From the NCBI GenBank assembly GCA_910574285.1, contig CAJTAL010000008.1, positions 62,001 to 126,000 on the forward strand: a DNA stretch of 64,000 nucleotides. Reading direction: 5' to 3'. The notes beneath the pieces were generated by a model. It was not told the DNA's origin. It saw nothing but the letters and a program-made list of their open reading frames with translations, and searched no databases. Shown here in pieces: positions 52,203 to 62,011 of the stretch (the first letter of the stretch is position 1; every line of letters begins with the position of its first letter). A program made the translations under genes and the position numbers. This DNA comes from Lachnospiraceae bacterium. Lineage in GTDB: Bacteria; Bacillota; Clostridia; Lachnospirales; Lachnospiraceae.

Positions 52203-52214
52203 TACCTAATCCCT

Positions 52215-53699
52215 CTAAAACTGAAAATAAATAAATTCTTGTCCGGTAATGTCTAATGAAAATGTAATCAAAGTAACGATTCCCCAATAGACCATATATC
52301 GAAAAAAAACATTCTGACTCGACAGCCAATCCAGAACATCCATTTTTCTTTCCCTCATCAGGCTATATAATATTAAAAAGAATATCCCCGTAAATAATAT
52401 GGAAATATTCCTTTCATTCAAACCAAGCTGGTACAGACCCCCATTCAAAAGTAGACCTATATTAGATATATTTAATGAATTTTTCAAAATATAGAACGCC
52501 GCCCTGACAGAATCTGCGCGGAAAAATACCCATGCAATATCCACAAGGAAAAACGTTTTTATCATTCTTAAAAATTTCCAGGAAAACTTTTCTGTATCTA
52601 CCCGGAATTTTATATATATCTTATCCATAATAGGTGTCAAGATATCTTCTATAATCTGATATAAGCCATGTACCCCCCCCCATGCGAAAAATGTGATATC
52701 TGCACCATGCCATAGACCGCTTATCCCAAACGTAATCAACAGATTTCTGTACTTCTGAAGTTTTGAGCCTTTGCTTCCTCCCAGCGGAATATAAAGATAA
52801 TCTCTCAACCATGAGCTCAGAGAAATATGCCACCTTCTCCAGAAATCCTTTATCGTTCGCGCAAAATACGGTTGAGAAAAATTTTCCATCAGTTCATATC
52901 CCAATACTTTAGCAGCGCCTTTTGCAATCACGGAATATCCCATAAAATCACAATATATCTGAAAAGCGAACAGTACATTGGCTATAATCAACTGAAAACC
53001 TTTGTAAGAAGTATAATCTCCATATACCCTATTCACCAAAACAGCACATCGGTCTGCAATCACCAATTTTAAAAAATATCCCCACATCATGAGCAGAAGC
53101 CCTTCCCGCACTGCATCATACCGAAATCTTGTAGGTCTGGCGAACTGTTTCAACAGACTTTTAGACCGTTCAATCGGCCCTGCTACAAGCTGCGGAAAAA
53201 AAGAAACAAACAAAGCGTACTGAAAAAAATTCTTTTCCGCATATATTTCACCCCTGTATACATCAATAATATATCCAAGAGCCTGAAATATATAGAAAGA
53301 GATACCGACAGGAAGGACAATGTCAAACACAGGGTTATTCAATTCAATATGTATTATCCGGAAGAGACATGTCAAAATATTCAGCGCAAAATTAAAATAT
53401 TTAAAATAAAAAAGTATCATGATATTCAATATCACACTTATAATCATGATTATCTTTTTGCATCTGATTTTATATAAATCCTCCAGATTGCTTCGTTTTG
53501 TTTTTTCTATTACAAGCCCACTAATATATGTTACCAGCGTTGAAAACAAAAGCAAAAATATATATTTTGCATTCCAGCACATATAAAAAAAGTAACTTGC
53601 CGCCAATAGCCACACACGTTTTATTTTATCAGGAACAACAAAATAAATGAGAACTATAAGCGGAAAAAAGATCAAAAACTGTAAAGAATTAAATAACAT
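52215..53699 (-). CDS. MBOAT O-acyltransferase (AlgI/PatA-like), with a G9 tract
   Basis: 494 residues from ATG 53699, which has GGAG 7 bases upstream (an ATG 6 bases before is too close). About ten membrane segments. The MBOAT signatures FWRRWHISLSSWLRDYLYIP and SGLWHGADITFFAWGG carry the conserved histidines. The codons for AWGGV fall on a run of nine G (plus strand C at 52673-52681); a gain or loss of one base would cut the protein near residue 340, removing the last ~155 residues. It moves acyl groups across the membrane to the SGNH partner for O-acetylation of the surface polymer. Confidence 0.92.
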   Translation of the reverse strand: MLFNSLQFLIFFPLIVLIYFVVPDKIKRVWLLAASYFFYMCWNAKYIFLLLFSTLVTYISGLVIEKTKRSNLEDLYKIRCKKIIMIISVILNIMILFYFKYFNFALNILTCLFRIIHIELNNPVFDIVLPVGISFYIFQALGYIIDVYRGEIYAEKNFFQYALFVSFFPQLVAGPIERSKSLLKQFARPTRFRYDAVREGLLLMMWGYFLKLVIADRCAVLVNRVYGDYTSYKGFQLIIANVLFAFQIYCDFMGYSVIAKGAAKVLGYELMENFSQPYFARTIKDFWRRWHISLSSWLRDYLYIPLGGSKGSKLQKYRNLLITFGISGLWHGADITFFAWGGVHGLYQIIEDILTPIMDKIYIKFRVDTEKFSWKFLRMIKTFFLVDIAWVFFRADSVRAAFYILKNSLNISNIGLLLNGGLYQLGLNERNISILFTGIFFLILYSLMRERKMDVLDWLSSQNVFFRYMVYWGIVTLITFSLDITGQEFIYFQF

Positions 53700-53784
53700 A
53701 GACATTCTCCATAAGCTAACATTTTTTAACTCCTGGATTTCAAATTCTCAACATTACCAAATCAAAAATCCCCTTTAGACTTAA

Positions 53785-54519
53785 TCATATATCGAGAAAA
53801 TCCTGTAATTCTTCCGGCGTCCCCAATACATGAACTTTTTCCGGCGCAATAACCGAGATATAGATCTCTCCCCCCAGCGATAGTAAATGATCATATAACG
53901 GCGCGACATATTTTTCCCCTTTGACCAGTTTTCCTGTCTGCCCATAGAATTCCTGATATAAATCTTTATACAGACGACATGTTTTAAAATAATAGGCTCC
54001 AATTGTACAATAATCTGATATCCTTTGCTTTTCCTTAATTTCCGCCGCTCTGCCGGACTCATCCAGGCGTACAAAACTCCAATGATCCCCCTCCCCTCGA
54101 AAGCACGGAATAAATCCGTCCCCTTTCAGTTCTGTACTCTTCATTCCCCCCGCTTCTACATAGGTATCAATATTATAAATTAACAAAGCATGCTCCTGAT
54201 CCCAGTATTCCTGCGCCAGCATTGCCGTTGTCGCCTGTCCGTCTGTAAGATAATCCAGGATTACTACTTTACAGTTTTTTAAATTACAAAGTCTGCACTT
54301 TTCTTTAATAAAATATTCCACATCACAGGCTTCATCCTTCATGGCAATAAAAATATATCGATCCACATCTTTCTTAAACCCTTCCAGACTCTCCATCGCC
54401 CACTCAAACAAAGTTTTCCCCTTTGCCTCAATCATATATTTAGGAACTGTATATCCCCTCGCACGAAAACGTGCGCCAATCCCTCCCATAGTAATTACTA
54501 CATCTATCTTATTGTTCAT
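53785..54519 (-). CDS. Sugar-phosphate nucleotidyltransferase
   Basis: 244 residues. The N-terminal nucleotide loop (VVITMGGIGARFRARGYTVPKYMIE, with GxGxR) and the DxD-like IYNIDTYVEAG are typical for NTP_transferase proteins such as capsule nucleotidyltransferases. It makes NDP-sugars or NDP-alcohols from the phosphate; the specific sugar is unknown. It follows the HAD phosphatase gene by ~15 bases and lies in a run with an APH-like kinase, suggesting kinase, phosphatase and nucleotidyl steps for one precursor. Confidence 0.85.
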   Translation of the reverse strand: MNNKIDVVITMGGIGARFRARGYTVPKYMIEAKGKTLFEWAMESLEGFKKDVDRYIFIAMKDEACDVEYFIKEKCRLCNLKNCKVVILDYLTDGQATTAMLAQEYWDQEHALLIYNIDTYVEAGGMKSTELKGDGFIPCFRGEGDHWSFVRLDESGRAAEIKEKQRISDYCTIGAYYFKTCRLYKDLYQEFYGQTGKLVKGEKYVAPLYDHLLSLGGEIYISVIAPEKVHVLGTPEELQDFLDI

Positions 54520-54534
54520 CCTGAGCCTCTCCTG

Positions 54535-54936
54535 CTACTGCCTTAAACCGCTTCTGGAATTTTCGCAGAGCCTGTCCAATTCTTCCGGCGAATATCTTAG
54601 AAATTCATCCGGTCTTACAGTCCTGTCATCCACATAAAATCCCTTATGCCCGGGCCAGACTTTTCCATACACAATCTCATCATAGGGTATCTTCCATTTC
54701 TCAAGCCAGGCTGAAAGGACTGCCGCCGTATGCTTATTGATTAACCCAATATTCCCCCGATAAGAATTCATATTCCTGGAAGTATACAGGATAATCCTGG
54801 CTCCATTTTCTTTGTAATACTGCAGTTTTCTGACCATATCAGGAAAAGGAACCAAGTCTTCATACTTCTCATCCTTTTTCTTTATCGGGCAGAGCGTCCC
54901 GTCTATATCAAATACAAATGAATACTCCTTAAACAT
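54535..54936 (-). CDS. HAD-family phosphatase, capsule-biosynthesis type
   Basis: 133 residues from ATG 54936, which overlaps the end of the upstream gene by 8 bases. Motif I is VFDIDGTLCPI (DxD present), motif II IILYTSRNM, and motif IV FYVDDRTVRPDEF. This resembles the small phosphatases that precede nucleotidyltransferases in capsule loci. It would remove a phosphate from a sugar phosphate or similar intermediate. Cytoplasmic. Translational coupling with the kinase-like gene is likely. Confidence 0.85.
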   Translation of the reverse strand: MFKEYSFVFDIDGTLCPIKKKDEKYEDLVPFPDMVRKLQYYKENGARIILYTSRNMNSYRGNIGLINKHTAAVLSAWLEKWKIPYDEIVYGKVWPGHKGFYVDDRTVRPDEFLRYSPEELDRLCENSRSGLRQ

Positions 54937-56380
54937 TCCTTTCAATCTCCTCTAATATGTTCTTTACGTTTAATATAAACCCGAATACCTTATGGGGATT
55001 ATCAATATGTAACGGCAGCATAGATAGAAACAATGATGCTTCATATATTCTTACAGACAGATAATCAAAACCATTTTCTTCCGCCTTTTTCCTGAAAATC
55101 TTCGTATATGCTGTCGGGTCAAACGGTATCTCCAGGCTATAGGAAAAAGAACTGTCAATCCTGATGTCAAAAAGCGCATGGTTAAAAAAATCATACCTTC
55201 CGCATACAGAATGACTCAGCTTCGCTATATCATAATAAGGATTTGTCCAAAGCTCATCCTCTGTGACAGCTCCTTTCGGATCTACGAATTTTAATGTTCT
55301 TGTTGACTTATTATACAGCGCATTCGCAAAACACGGATCCCCATGCCCGATCACAAGCTGTGCAGGATAATTGGTTCTGCCCTCAATCTTATCCTTCAAT
55401 ATAAAGTATTTTTCTACCAACACATCTATATCTGTGTCTTTAGAAGCCTTCAGCAACAGATTTATCTTTTTATACTCAGGGAATTCTTTCAGTCTGGCAA
55501 TCCGTTCTTTTACCTTCGTGACATACAGCGCTTCCGCCACTCTGTCATATTCTTCACAGGTACACTTTTTTACATGGCGGCATTTAAAAAAGAAAAAGTA
55601 CTTGTCCATTAAATCGCCAAATTCCATTTCATCCATTGAACCATGAACCCATTTGACTGCCAAATCCGTCATATGCAGCCGTTCCATCGTATAACTGGCG
55701 ATGTTCTCCTTTTCCTCATAATGGAAAGGCATCACAAACCAAAATCTCATATCCTCCGGGAGCAAATGATAAAAGCAGTATTCTGCCCTGATCTTCTCTT
55801 TATTGGAAGAACTCTTAACCAAAGTATATTCATTGCCTTTCAGAGAATTAAAATACCTGGAATCAAAATTACCGGTAATACATTGGATAAAATTATGAAT
55901 CACACCGATATCTACCATCCCGTCTATTTCAAAGGTATCCTCCATCCCCCTGATAATATCCCATGCATGTTGTCCCGACATAATATTCCTGCAGAATGAA
56001 ATGTAAGTCTCTGCATCCGGAAACAAAGCTGCAACCGCCCTTTTCTTTTCCAGTACGCCAAACGGCTCTTCAATATATACCAGTTTTTTCAAGGATAATG
56101 CTGCTTTCCTTGAGTCTGCGATCAAATAATTTGAAAAACAATGCAGCACCCTGACTTCTTCTTTATACTGCTCCATCTCCTTTACAAGACCGGCATATGC
56201 AAAAACAGTACCGACTTTTTTCCATATTACATTCGGATAAATCTGTGTCACTTCATCCTGGTAATATTCTTCAAGCCTCCTTTTTTTTACAACCACGTCT
56301 GCAAATCCTTTTTCCCCAATGATATCGGCTATCACTTCACTCTTACGTCCTGTATCATCATATACGGCTATTATTTTCAT
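54929..56380 (-). CDS. APH-like phosphotransferase (putative sugar or polyol kinase)
   Basis: 483 residues. The N-terminal ~160 look like a Rossmann-type domain; the C-terminal half has an APH/choline-kinase-like active site, LVIGHGDPCFANALY (catalytic HGD with Asn) and FVDPKGAV (metal Asp). It starts on the ATGA overlap with the upstream flippase-like gene. No specific substrate is clear. Its neighbours (HAD, nucleotidyltransferase) suggest that it phosphorylates a building block before activation. I do not recognise the N-terminal domain. Confidence 0.65.
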   Translation of the reverse strand: MKIIAVYDDTGRKSEVIADIIGEKGFADVVVKKRRLEEYYQDEVTQIYPNVIWKKVGTVFAYAGLVKEMEQYKEEVRVLHCFSNYLIADSRKAALSLKKLVYIEEPFGVLEKKRAVAALFPDAETYISFCRNIMSGQHAWDIIRGMEDTFEIDGMVDIGVIHNFIQCITGNFDSRYFNSLKGNEYTLVKSSSNKEKIRAEYCFYHLLPEDMRFWFVMPFHYEEKENIASYTMERLHMTDLAVKWVHGSMDEMEFGDLMDKYFFFFKCRHVKKCTCEEYDRVAEALYVTKVKERIARLKEFPEYKKINLLLKASKDTDIDVLVEKYFILKDKIEGRTNYPAQLVIGHGDPCFANALYNKSTRTLKFVDPKGAVTEDELWTNPYYDIAKLSHSVCGRYDFFNHALFDIRIDSSFSYSLEIPFDPTAYTKIFRKKAEENGFDYLSVRIYEASLFLSMLPLHIDNPHKVFGFILNVKNILEEIERNV

Positions 56381-57243
56381 TCATAAACCTTCTTTTCATA
56401 TAATACGGTTATGATCTTCAGGACAAAATAGGATACAGTCAGTAAACTTATACTGATAAAGACAAACTGCTGCAATTCAAAGGTTGGATGCCCATTCATT
56501 GCCGATATTAAATAACCGGAAATCATCGCACTTAATTCCCCTTCCTTTAAAATCCCATTCAAAACCGCAACACTGCCGATTTCGATTCCCCATGAAAGCA
56601 ATGATATAAAATATAGAATAACGCCCTTCCCCTTTGCCACATTTTCAATCTCCTGATATATCATATTAAAAGTTTTAAGCATCTCTAATACTGCTAGTCT
56701 TTGCTCTGTCGCCTTCGCACGCAGTAAATATTTTCTCCAGAATTCACAAATTCCAGGAAACACAAAATATATGAATAATACAAATGTGAGAAAAACCAAA
56801 AAAAGAAATATAAACGAGGTCATATGCCCGCCGCCAAATATACCCACAAGCAGAATCACTGTCACAATCGCCGCTGTATCCATAAATCTGTCAAATAAGA
56901 TGACTACTATTCCTTTCCGTATATCTCCAAGCCGCCTTCCATAACAGTACATTCTGAAAAATTCACCTAATTTAAACGGAATGACGACGCTCACAGGCGT
57001 CACTTTGCAATATATCTTCACAGACGAAATAAAATCAATATTAAAGCCTGATAAAGCCAGATATAATCTTCCCAGTTTTGTCGCATGAACAACTAAAACT
57101 GTTAGAAAAAGTATAAAAATCGAAAAGAGATTTTCCCCGCAGAAAATCTCTTTTATATTCCTGTAATCATATATAAACAGCGCCGCTGTCAATATAAGCA
57201 CAACTATATTTATAATATTATATCTTATATTATTCCAACTCAC
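56377..57243 (-). CDS. LPG-synthase-type (UPF0104) membrane protein
   Basis: 288 residues, about eight hydrophobic segments. The family motif region IPFKLGEFFRMYCYG and the DRFMDTAAIV segment match the lysylphosphatidylglycerol-synthase transmembrane (AglD/YbhN) domain. In glycan clusters these proteins are thought to help lipid-linked sugar transfer or flipping. The gene begins 19 bases after the GT2 gene and overlaps the kinase-like gene by 4 bases. Confidence 0.8.
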   Translation of the reverse strand: MSWNNIRYNIINIVVLILTAALFIYDYRNIKEIFCGENLFSIFILFLTVLVVHATKLGRLYLALSGFNIDFISSVKIYCKVTPVSVVIPFKLGEFFRMYCYGRRLGDIRKGIVVILFDRFMDTAAIVTVILLVGIFGGGHMTSFIFLFLVFLTFVLFIYFVFPGICEFWRKYLLRAKATEQRLAVLEMLKTFNMIYQEIENVAKGKGVILYFISLLSWGIEIGSVAVLNGILKEGELSAMISGYLISAMNGHPTFELQQFVFISISLLTVSYFVLKIITVLYEKKVYE

Positions 57244-57261
57244 AGATACCCCACCTGCATC

Positions 57262-58056
57262 CTATTTGTTTTGATATACGACTTGCGCAGTATACGCTTT
57301 CAACACTTTCTCCCTGTGCTCAGATGCGGCAAATTTTTCTTTATCTAACATATAAGAACCTAATAATTTCAGGACAGTAATTGCCTGACTCACCATTTTC
57401 ACATTAGACACCTGATCATCCTCCCGCCAGACGATGGGGAAGAACCGAACCCTGTGCCTGTAATATGAAGCCCCCATAACCATACAATAATTAAACACAA
57501 GATTGTCCTTATATTTCAGATAAAATTTGTTCTTTAGAATATCCACTTTATACATATTAAGTCCGGAACCCAAATCATATATCTTATATCCGCAGACTAT
57601 AGAAAATAAAATATTATATATGTGATTTCCAAATGTCCTGAACTTAGAATACCCCTGCAAATGCGATCCCCGCATAAAACGCGCTCCTAAAAAGCAGTCA
57701 TATTTCTGATATGCTTTGCTTTTTAAATAAGGAAGAATATTCGCTATGTCCCCCTGATCATCCCCATGAAGCAGAATAACATAATCAAAATTATGATCTG
57801 CCGAATACTGGAATGCCACTTTATGAGAACCTCCAAGGCCATAATTTTCATCATTACGCAGCAGACTTACTTTTACAGACAAAGGATTCTTTGATAAATA
57901 CTGTTTTACATTTGCCTCTCCACAGTCTGTACTTCTATTATTGATAATAATAATTTCACTTAAGTAACTGCAAATCTCTTCTGTAAGCTGCGCTAAAACA
58001 CGGGTAATCTGCTTTTCACAGTTATACATCGGAATAAACAATAAAATTTTATCCAT
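57262..58056 (-). CDS. Glycosyltransferase family 2
   Basis: 264 residues. GT-A fold with LLFIPMYNCEKQI at the N-terminus, IIIINNRSTD, and LLHGDDQGDI as the DxD-equivalent; LGSGLNMYKV and IVWREDDQVSN are later conserved segments. The chain resembles polyprenyl-phosphate sugar transferases (dolichol-phosphate-mannose type), which fits the LPG-type membrane protein and the large membrane protein on either side. The start overlaps the upstream gene by 8 bases. Confidence 0.88.
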   Translation of the reverse strand: MDKILLFIPMYNCEKQITRVLAQLTEEICSYLSEIIIINNRSTDCGEANVKQYLSKNPLSVKVSLLRNDENYGLGGSHKVAFQYSADHNFDYVILLHGDDQGDIANILPYLKSKAYQKYDCFLGARFMRGSHLQGYSKFRTFGNHIYNILFSIVCGYKIYDLGSGLNMYKVDILKNKFYLKYKDNLVFNYCMVMGASYYRHRVRFFPIVWREDDQVSNVKMVSQAITVLKLLGSYMLDKEKFAASEHREKVLKAYTAQVVYQNK

Positions 58057-59821
58057 ACTTTATATCTCCGCCAGAATGACACCTTAATTTATCTCTCTTT
58101 ATCTGGAATCCCATAAAAAGCAACAGCCAATATTGATTAAAATAAACAGAGTAATAATAATTGTAACGTGCCGCCGGAGCCATTAATATAATAATCGCCA
58201 GCAAGCCCATTAGAATGATTCCCCAGCATACATAAATCCATTGCTTTTTAACCAGGAAATACAGACTTGATATAATAACCAGTAAAGATACTGCTATTTT
58301 AATAAATCCCGCGTATTTCCATCCAAAGTTATTCAGTTTTGAAACTGCACGAGAAGCAATATTACTTAAGATACTATCTGTTCTCTTGTCAATAAGTACG
58401 ATATCATGTTTTTCACTTATATCATCACTACCAGAATAGTAGTAATCCATCAACCAGTCTTCCCACCTCTGGACTTCCTCATTTATCGTCCGTTCTTCCA
58501 GTTCTGTATTACTTGTCAAATTAAAATTCCAAGACACTCCAATACTTTGAAAATATAAATTGACCTGGTATTTAAAATAAATCTTCCAGTTATGGAAAAG
58601 TATCCTATAGGAGGCCACAACATAATCCTTCCCTTTATTACCTGCATCACTCTGCCTGGACAACCTCATATTATCAAAATTATAATATTCTACAGCCGGT
58701 CTGCCAAATTTCTTTATATAATCTATTGGTATTACATCATTAATTGTCTCCAGGTCTTTCTCGACACCGTCATAACCAAGATTTGCATTCTCATCCGCCA
58801 AAACAGCCGCAAGCGGTCCCGGTGTATTGATAATAAAGTAGTCATATCCCTGATATTTATCATTTCCATATTTTCCAGGCAATGACAATATTAAATATAC
58901 CACAAAAACATATCCAATACCTTTTAATATTCTTTTTTTATCTATATGCATATCTTTAGTATGTCTTTCAAAAAAGTAAGTAAAATATAATAAAGCAGGA
59001 TAAAAAAACAAATATATGATTCCTTCGCTTCTCCATGTCGCAAGACATACTATTAAAACTGAAAGAACCAGAAACTTATTTACACTAAATTCTGCTCCTT
59101 CCAAATAGTCTTTCATAAATATTCCCAACACACACACACTAAGAATTGCATACATATAATTTCTTCCGGCATATGTAAGTAATTGAATAGTTTCCGGCAT
59201 TAATAAAAGAACTATTCCCCAAATCAATGCTTTAATAATTTTAGGCTCGCCAGAATATTTAATAATCGTATAATATGTAAAGTAAAAAATAATATTAATA
59301 CCAAACAAAAAGGGAATTACCGACAAAGATACCGGATGTGTAAATACTAATAAGCAGGCACAATGAATAACATTCGTCAGAAAACCATGCCAGTACATAG
59401 GCAGCCATTCTTTGGCGTATACATAATTATAAGTTGTATCCGGAGGCGTGGTAATCATTGTTGGATACTGTGTAACTATTGTCAAAATTCCCAGAAATAC
59501 AAAGAGAAGTAAAATAACGATATATTTTCTTTCTGCAATACGATTCTTCCATGATTTAATCAAAAAAGCAATCCAATTCCAGAATAAAACTATGAATATA
59601 ATCGCTAATATATGCGCATACAGCCAACACAAAACACGTGAGATAAAGTCGTCTTCCAATGTCAGTCCTGTACCGTAGAATTTATACGCAATGTTTTCAC
59701 TTCCTGCGTTATCCTTAATCGGGTGAAAGAAGTTATAACTTAGTATACATGAAATCAGAAAATGAATTGCACAAATGATATATACGTATTTTAGTTTTAA
59801 AAACTTTAATATATTCTTCAT
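58049..59821 (-). CDS. Large integral membrane protein, GT-C-like, unknown
   Basis: 590 residues with ~11 hydrophobic segments, a periplasmic-side-like loop rich in aromatic residues (~340-470), and two C-terminal helices. Membrane topology and context (next to a GT2 of the polyprenyl type) suggest a GT-C glycosyltransferase or ligase, but the usual early Asp/Glu-rich loop is not obvious. I do not recognise a family. It begins after ~70 AT-rich bases following the PseG-like gene. Confidence 0.65.
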   Translation of the reverse strand: MKNILKFLKLKYVYIICAIHFLISCILSYNFFHPIKDNAGSENIAYKFYGTGLTLEDDFISRVLCWLYAHILAIIFIVLFWNWIAFLIKSWKNRIAERKYIVILLLFVFLGILTIVTQYPTMITTPPDTTYNYVYAKEWLPMYWHGFLTNVIHCACLLVFTHPVSLSVIPFLFGINIIFYFTYYTIIKYSGEPKIIKALIWGIVLLLMPETIQLLTYAGRNYMYAILSVCVLGIFMKDYLEGAEFSVNKFLVLSVLIVCLATWRSEGIIYLFFYPALLYFTYFFERHTKDMHIDKKRILKGIGYVFVVYLILSLPGKYGNDKYQGYDYFIINTPGPLAAVLADENANLGYDGVEKDLETINDVIPIDYIKKFGRPAVEYYNFDNMRLSRQSDAGNKGKDYVVASYRILFHNWKIYFKYQVNLYFQSIGVSWNFNLTSNTELEERTINEEVQRWEDWLMDYYYSGSDDISEKHDIVLIDKRTDSILSNIASRAVSKLNNFGWKYAGFIKIAVSLLVIISSLYFLVKKQWIYVCWGIILMGLLAIIILMAPAARYNYYYSVYFNQYWLLLFMGFQIKRDKLRCHSGGDIKYG

Positions 59822-59890
59822 ACTTATTTTCTCAACCTACTATTCTGGAATTGCTTTGGGAAGACAATTTTACTTTTTAAAATTCATTTT

Positions 59891-60928
59891 CTAATCTTGC
59901 AATATATCAAGCAATACTTTCGCGACATGCTCTGAACCTTTTCCATCCACCCTTTTTTTCATAGCATTTGATACTTCTTTCCGGTATGAATAATCCTGAT
60001 ATTTTCCATTTAACAATTCTACTATTTTATTCAAAACAGGATCCGTTCTCAAATCACCCGCATATTCCATCAAACCATCTTTATGGAACGATTCCGCATT
60101 CTTTCTCTGGTTATCTGCCATAACATAAGTAATAGCCGGAACTCCTGCCGCACATAATTCATAGGCCGTTACCCCTGCTGCTGTTATCGCTACATCTGCC
60201 AATAGCATATATTGTTCTAAATCTTCTACCGCCTTAAAGAATCGATATTTAGAATTTTCCCCAAATTTTCTTGCTAATTCATTATATTTCTTATAGTATC
60301 TTCCACATATAACATAGATTATTTCTAATGTTTCATATAAGGAACTCTTTAAAATCTTTTCTGAGAATCTTTCCAGGAAATCGTATGGATCCGTTCCGCC
60401 GGACAATACAATGATCTTTTTTACTGCCGGTGATATTTCTTTCAGCGGAAGATTTGAGAATGTGGTCCGCAGAGGTGCATACTTTATTCCCTGAAATATC
60501 CTTACCTTCGACGAATATCTTCCTTCCAGTCTGAAATCCTTGTAATAATTTGCATAACACACGATAGCATCTACATCATAAACATCTTTTCCCAAATCAT
60601 CCATATACACTACTTTAGTCAAAGCATGCATTTTTTTCAAATACGATTTTGTCACATAATAAGAATCTACGAACAATATTCCTATATTTTGTTGCTCAAC
60701 TAATTTCTGCAGACTCGCTATCTCTTCCTCCATATTTTTCCAGTCTGACTGCAGTGAAAAAAATTCATACCCCTTCTGCTCAATCAGAAATCCGGGACAC
60801 TCGTCCGCGCAAATAAACACCGGACACTGCCCTGTCCTTCTTAATGCTTCTGCTATGGCTAAACATCTTGAGACATGTCCTGTAGCGATTATTTCATTTG
60901 CATCTACACGTATACCTATTCTTTTCAC
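59891..60928 (-). CDS. PseG-like UDP-sugar hydrolase/glycosyltransferase
   Basis: 345 residues from GTG 60928, which overlaps the previous stop (GTGA) and has GGGAG 8 bases upstream. The N-terminal motif RVDANEIIATGHVSRCLAIA matches PseG (RxDASxxIGxGHxxRC), and the GT-B-like C-terminal domain has LSGGTDPYDF and AAGVTAYELCAAGVP. In pseudaminic acid synthesis PseG removes UDP before PseI acts. The adjacent NeuB/PseI gene supports that role. The longer frame from 60943 has a TTG that fits less well. Confidence 0.85.
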   Translation of the reverse strand: MKRIGIRVDANEIIATGHVSRCLAIAEALRRTGQCPVFICADECPGFLIEQKGYEFFSLQSDWKNMEEEIASLQKLVEQQNIGILFVDSYYVTKSYLKKMHALTKVVYMDDLGKDVYDVDAIVCYANYYKDFRLEGRYSSKVRIFQGIKYAPLRTTFSNLPLKEISPAVKKIIVLSGGTDPYDFLERFSEKILKSSLYETLEIIYVICGRYYKKYNELARKFGENSKYRFFKAVEDLEQYMLLADVAITAAGVTAYELCAAGVPAITYVMADNQRKNAESFHKDGLMEYAGDLRTDPVLNKIVELLNGKYQDYSYRKEVSNAMKKRVDGKGSEHVAKVLLDILQD

Positions 60929-61974
60929 CTTATCATCTCCCAAGATAACGGCGTACCCTTTTTTAGACCATATGCTGCTTTCTTTCCAAGAATATCTTCA
61001 TAATACTTTGTCGCAAGCCCAGAGGCCGGACGGACTGAACGAATATTTTTCTCTGTGAACTCATTTCCCTCACAAATATCCTCTGCAACAAACAGGGAAC
61101 GTCCATATTGTCTTCCCTCTCTTTGTTTCTCCGTCAGATCATAAGTTATACTCCCTTTTGCCTTTTCTATATTCCTTATCTGTCTGACCATATTGGCAAA
61201 TTCCTCTGGCTCCATAGAGAATGCGGCGTCTACTCCGCCGTCCATCCGCCGAAGTGTCATATGTTTTTCTACAATCTGCGCCCCCAATGCAACAGAAGCT
61301 ATGGCAACCTCTGTTCCCAACGTATGGTCAGACAAACCGCAAATACATCCAAAAGTCTGCTTCATATGAGGAATTACGTTAATGTTCATTTCTTCATAAG
61401 GTGAAGGATATGCCGAAGTACACTTTAAAATCGCAATCTGCTCATTTCTTTCTTTTCTACATTCTTCCACTGCAACATAAATATCCTCTAAAGTCGCAAT
61501 TCCTGTAGACATAATAATCGGTTTTCCTGTACTCGCCACTTTTCGGATCAAAGGAATATCCTGAATTTCATAAGACGCAATTTTATATGCCGGAACATTC
61601 ATTTTTTCTAAAAAATCAACGGCAGTAAAATCGAAAGGTGTGGAAAAGCAAGTAATACCGAGTTCTGCTGCTTTTTCCATTATAGGGGCATGCCATTCCC
61701 ATGGCGTATATGCTTCCTTATACAAATCATACAGCGTTCTTCCTTCCCAAAGCGAACCCTTCTGAGTCTGAAAATACTTATTATCACAGTCTAATGTTAT
61801 TGTATCAGCCGTATATGTCTGAAGTTTAATCGCATCTGCGCCTGCTTCTGCCGCCGCTTCTACTATTTCCAGTGCACGTCGGATATCCCCATTGTGATTA
61901 CCTGACATTTCTGCTATGATATAGGCTGGCTCTTTTTCACCAACCATTTTTCCATCAATTTCCATTTTTTCCAT
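60925..61974 (-). CDS. pseI: Pseudaminic acid/N-acetylneuraminate-type synthase (NeuB/PseI)
   Basis: 349 residues from ATG 61974, which has GGGGAG 6 bases upstream (an ATG 6 bases earlier abuts that site). The TIM barrel has IIAEMSGNHNGD, KLQTYTADTITL and STPFD; the metal and substrate residues HTLGTEV and EKHMTL are in place. A C-terminal SAF antifreeze-like domain (~285-349) closes the chain. It condenses phosphoenolpyruvate with an amino sugar to make a nonulosonic acid. PseI rather than NeuB is suggested by the next-door PseG-like gene. Confidence 0.88.
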   Translation of the reverse strand: MEKMEIDGKMVGEKEPAYIIAEMSGNHNGDIRRALEIVEAAAEAGADAIKLQTYTADTITLDCDNKYFQTQKGSLWEGRTLYDLYKEAYTPWEWHAPIMEKAAELGITCFSTPFDFTAVDFLEKMNVPAYKIASYEIQDIPLIRKVASTGKPIIMSTGIATLEDIYVAVEECRKERNEQIAILKCTSAYPSPYEEMNINVIPHMKQTFGCICGLSDHTLGTEVAIASVALGAQIVEKHMTLRRMDGGVDAAFSMEPEEFANMVRQIRNIEKAKGSITYDLTEKQREGRQYGRSLFVAEDICEGNEFTEKNIRSVRPASGLATKYYEDILGKKAAYGLKKGTPLSWEMIR

Positions 61975-62011
61975 ATCCATCTCCCCTGTTTAATTTTGCT
62001 ATATCTCATTA

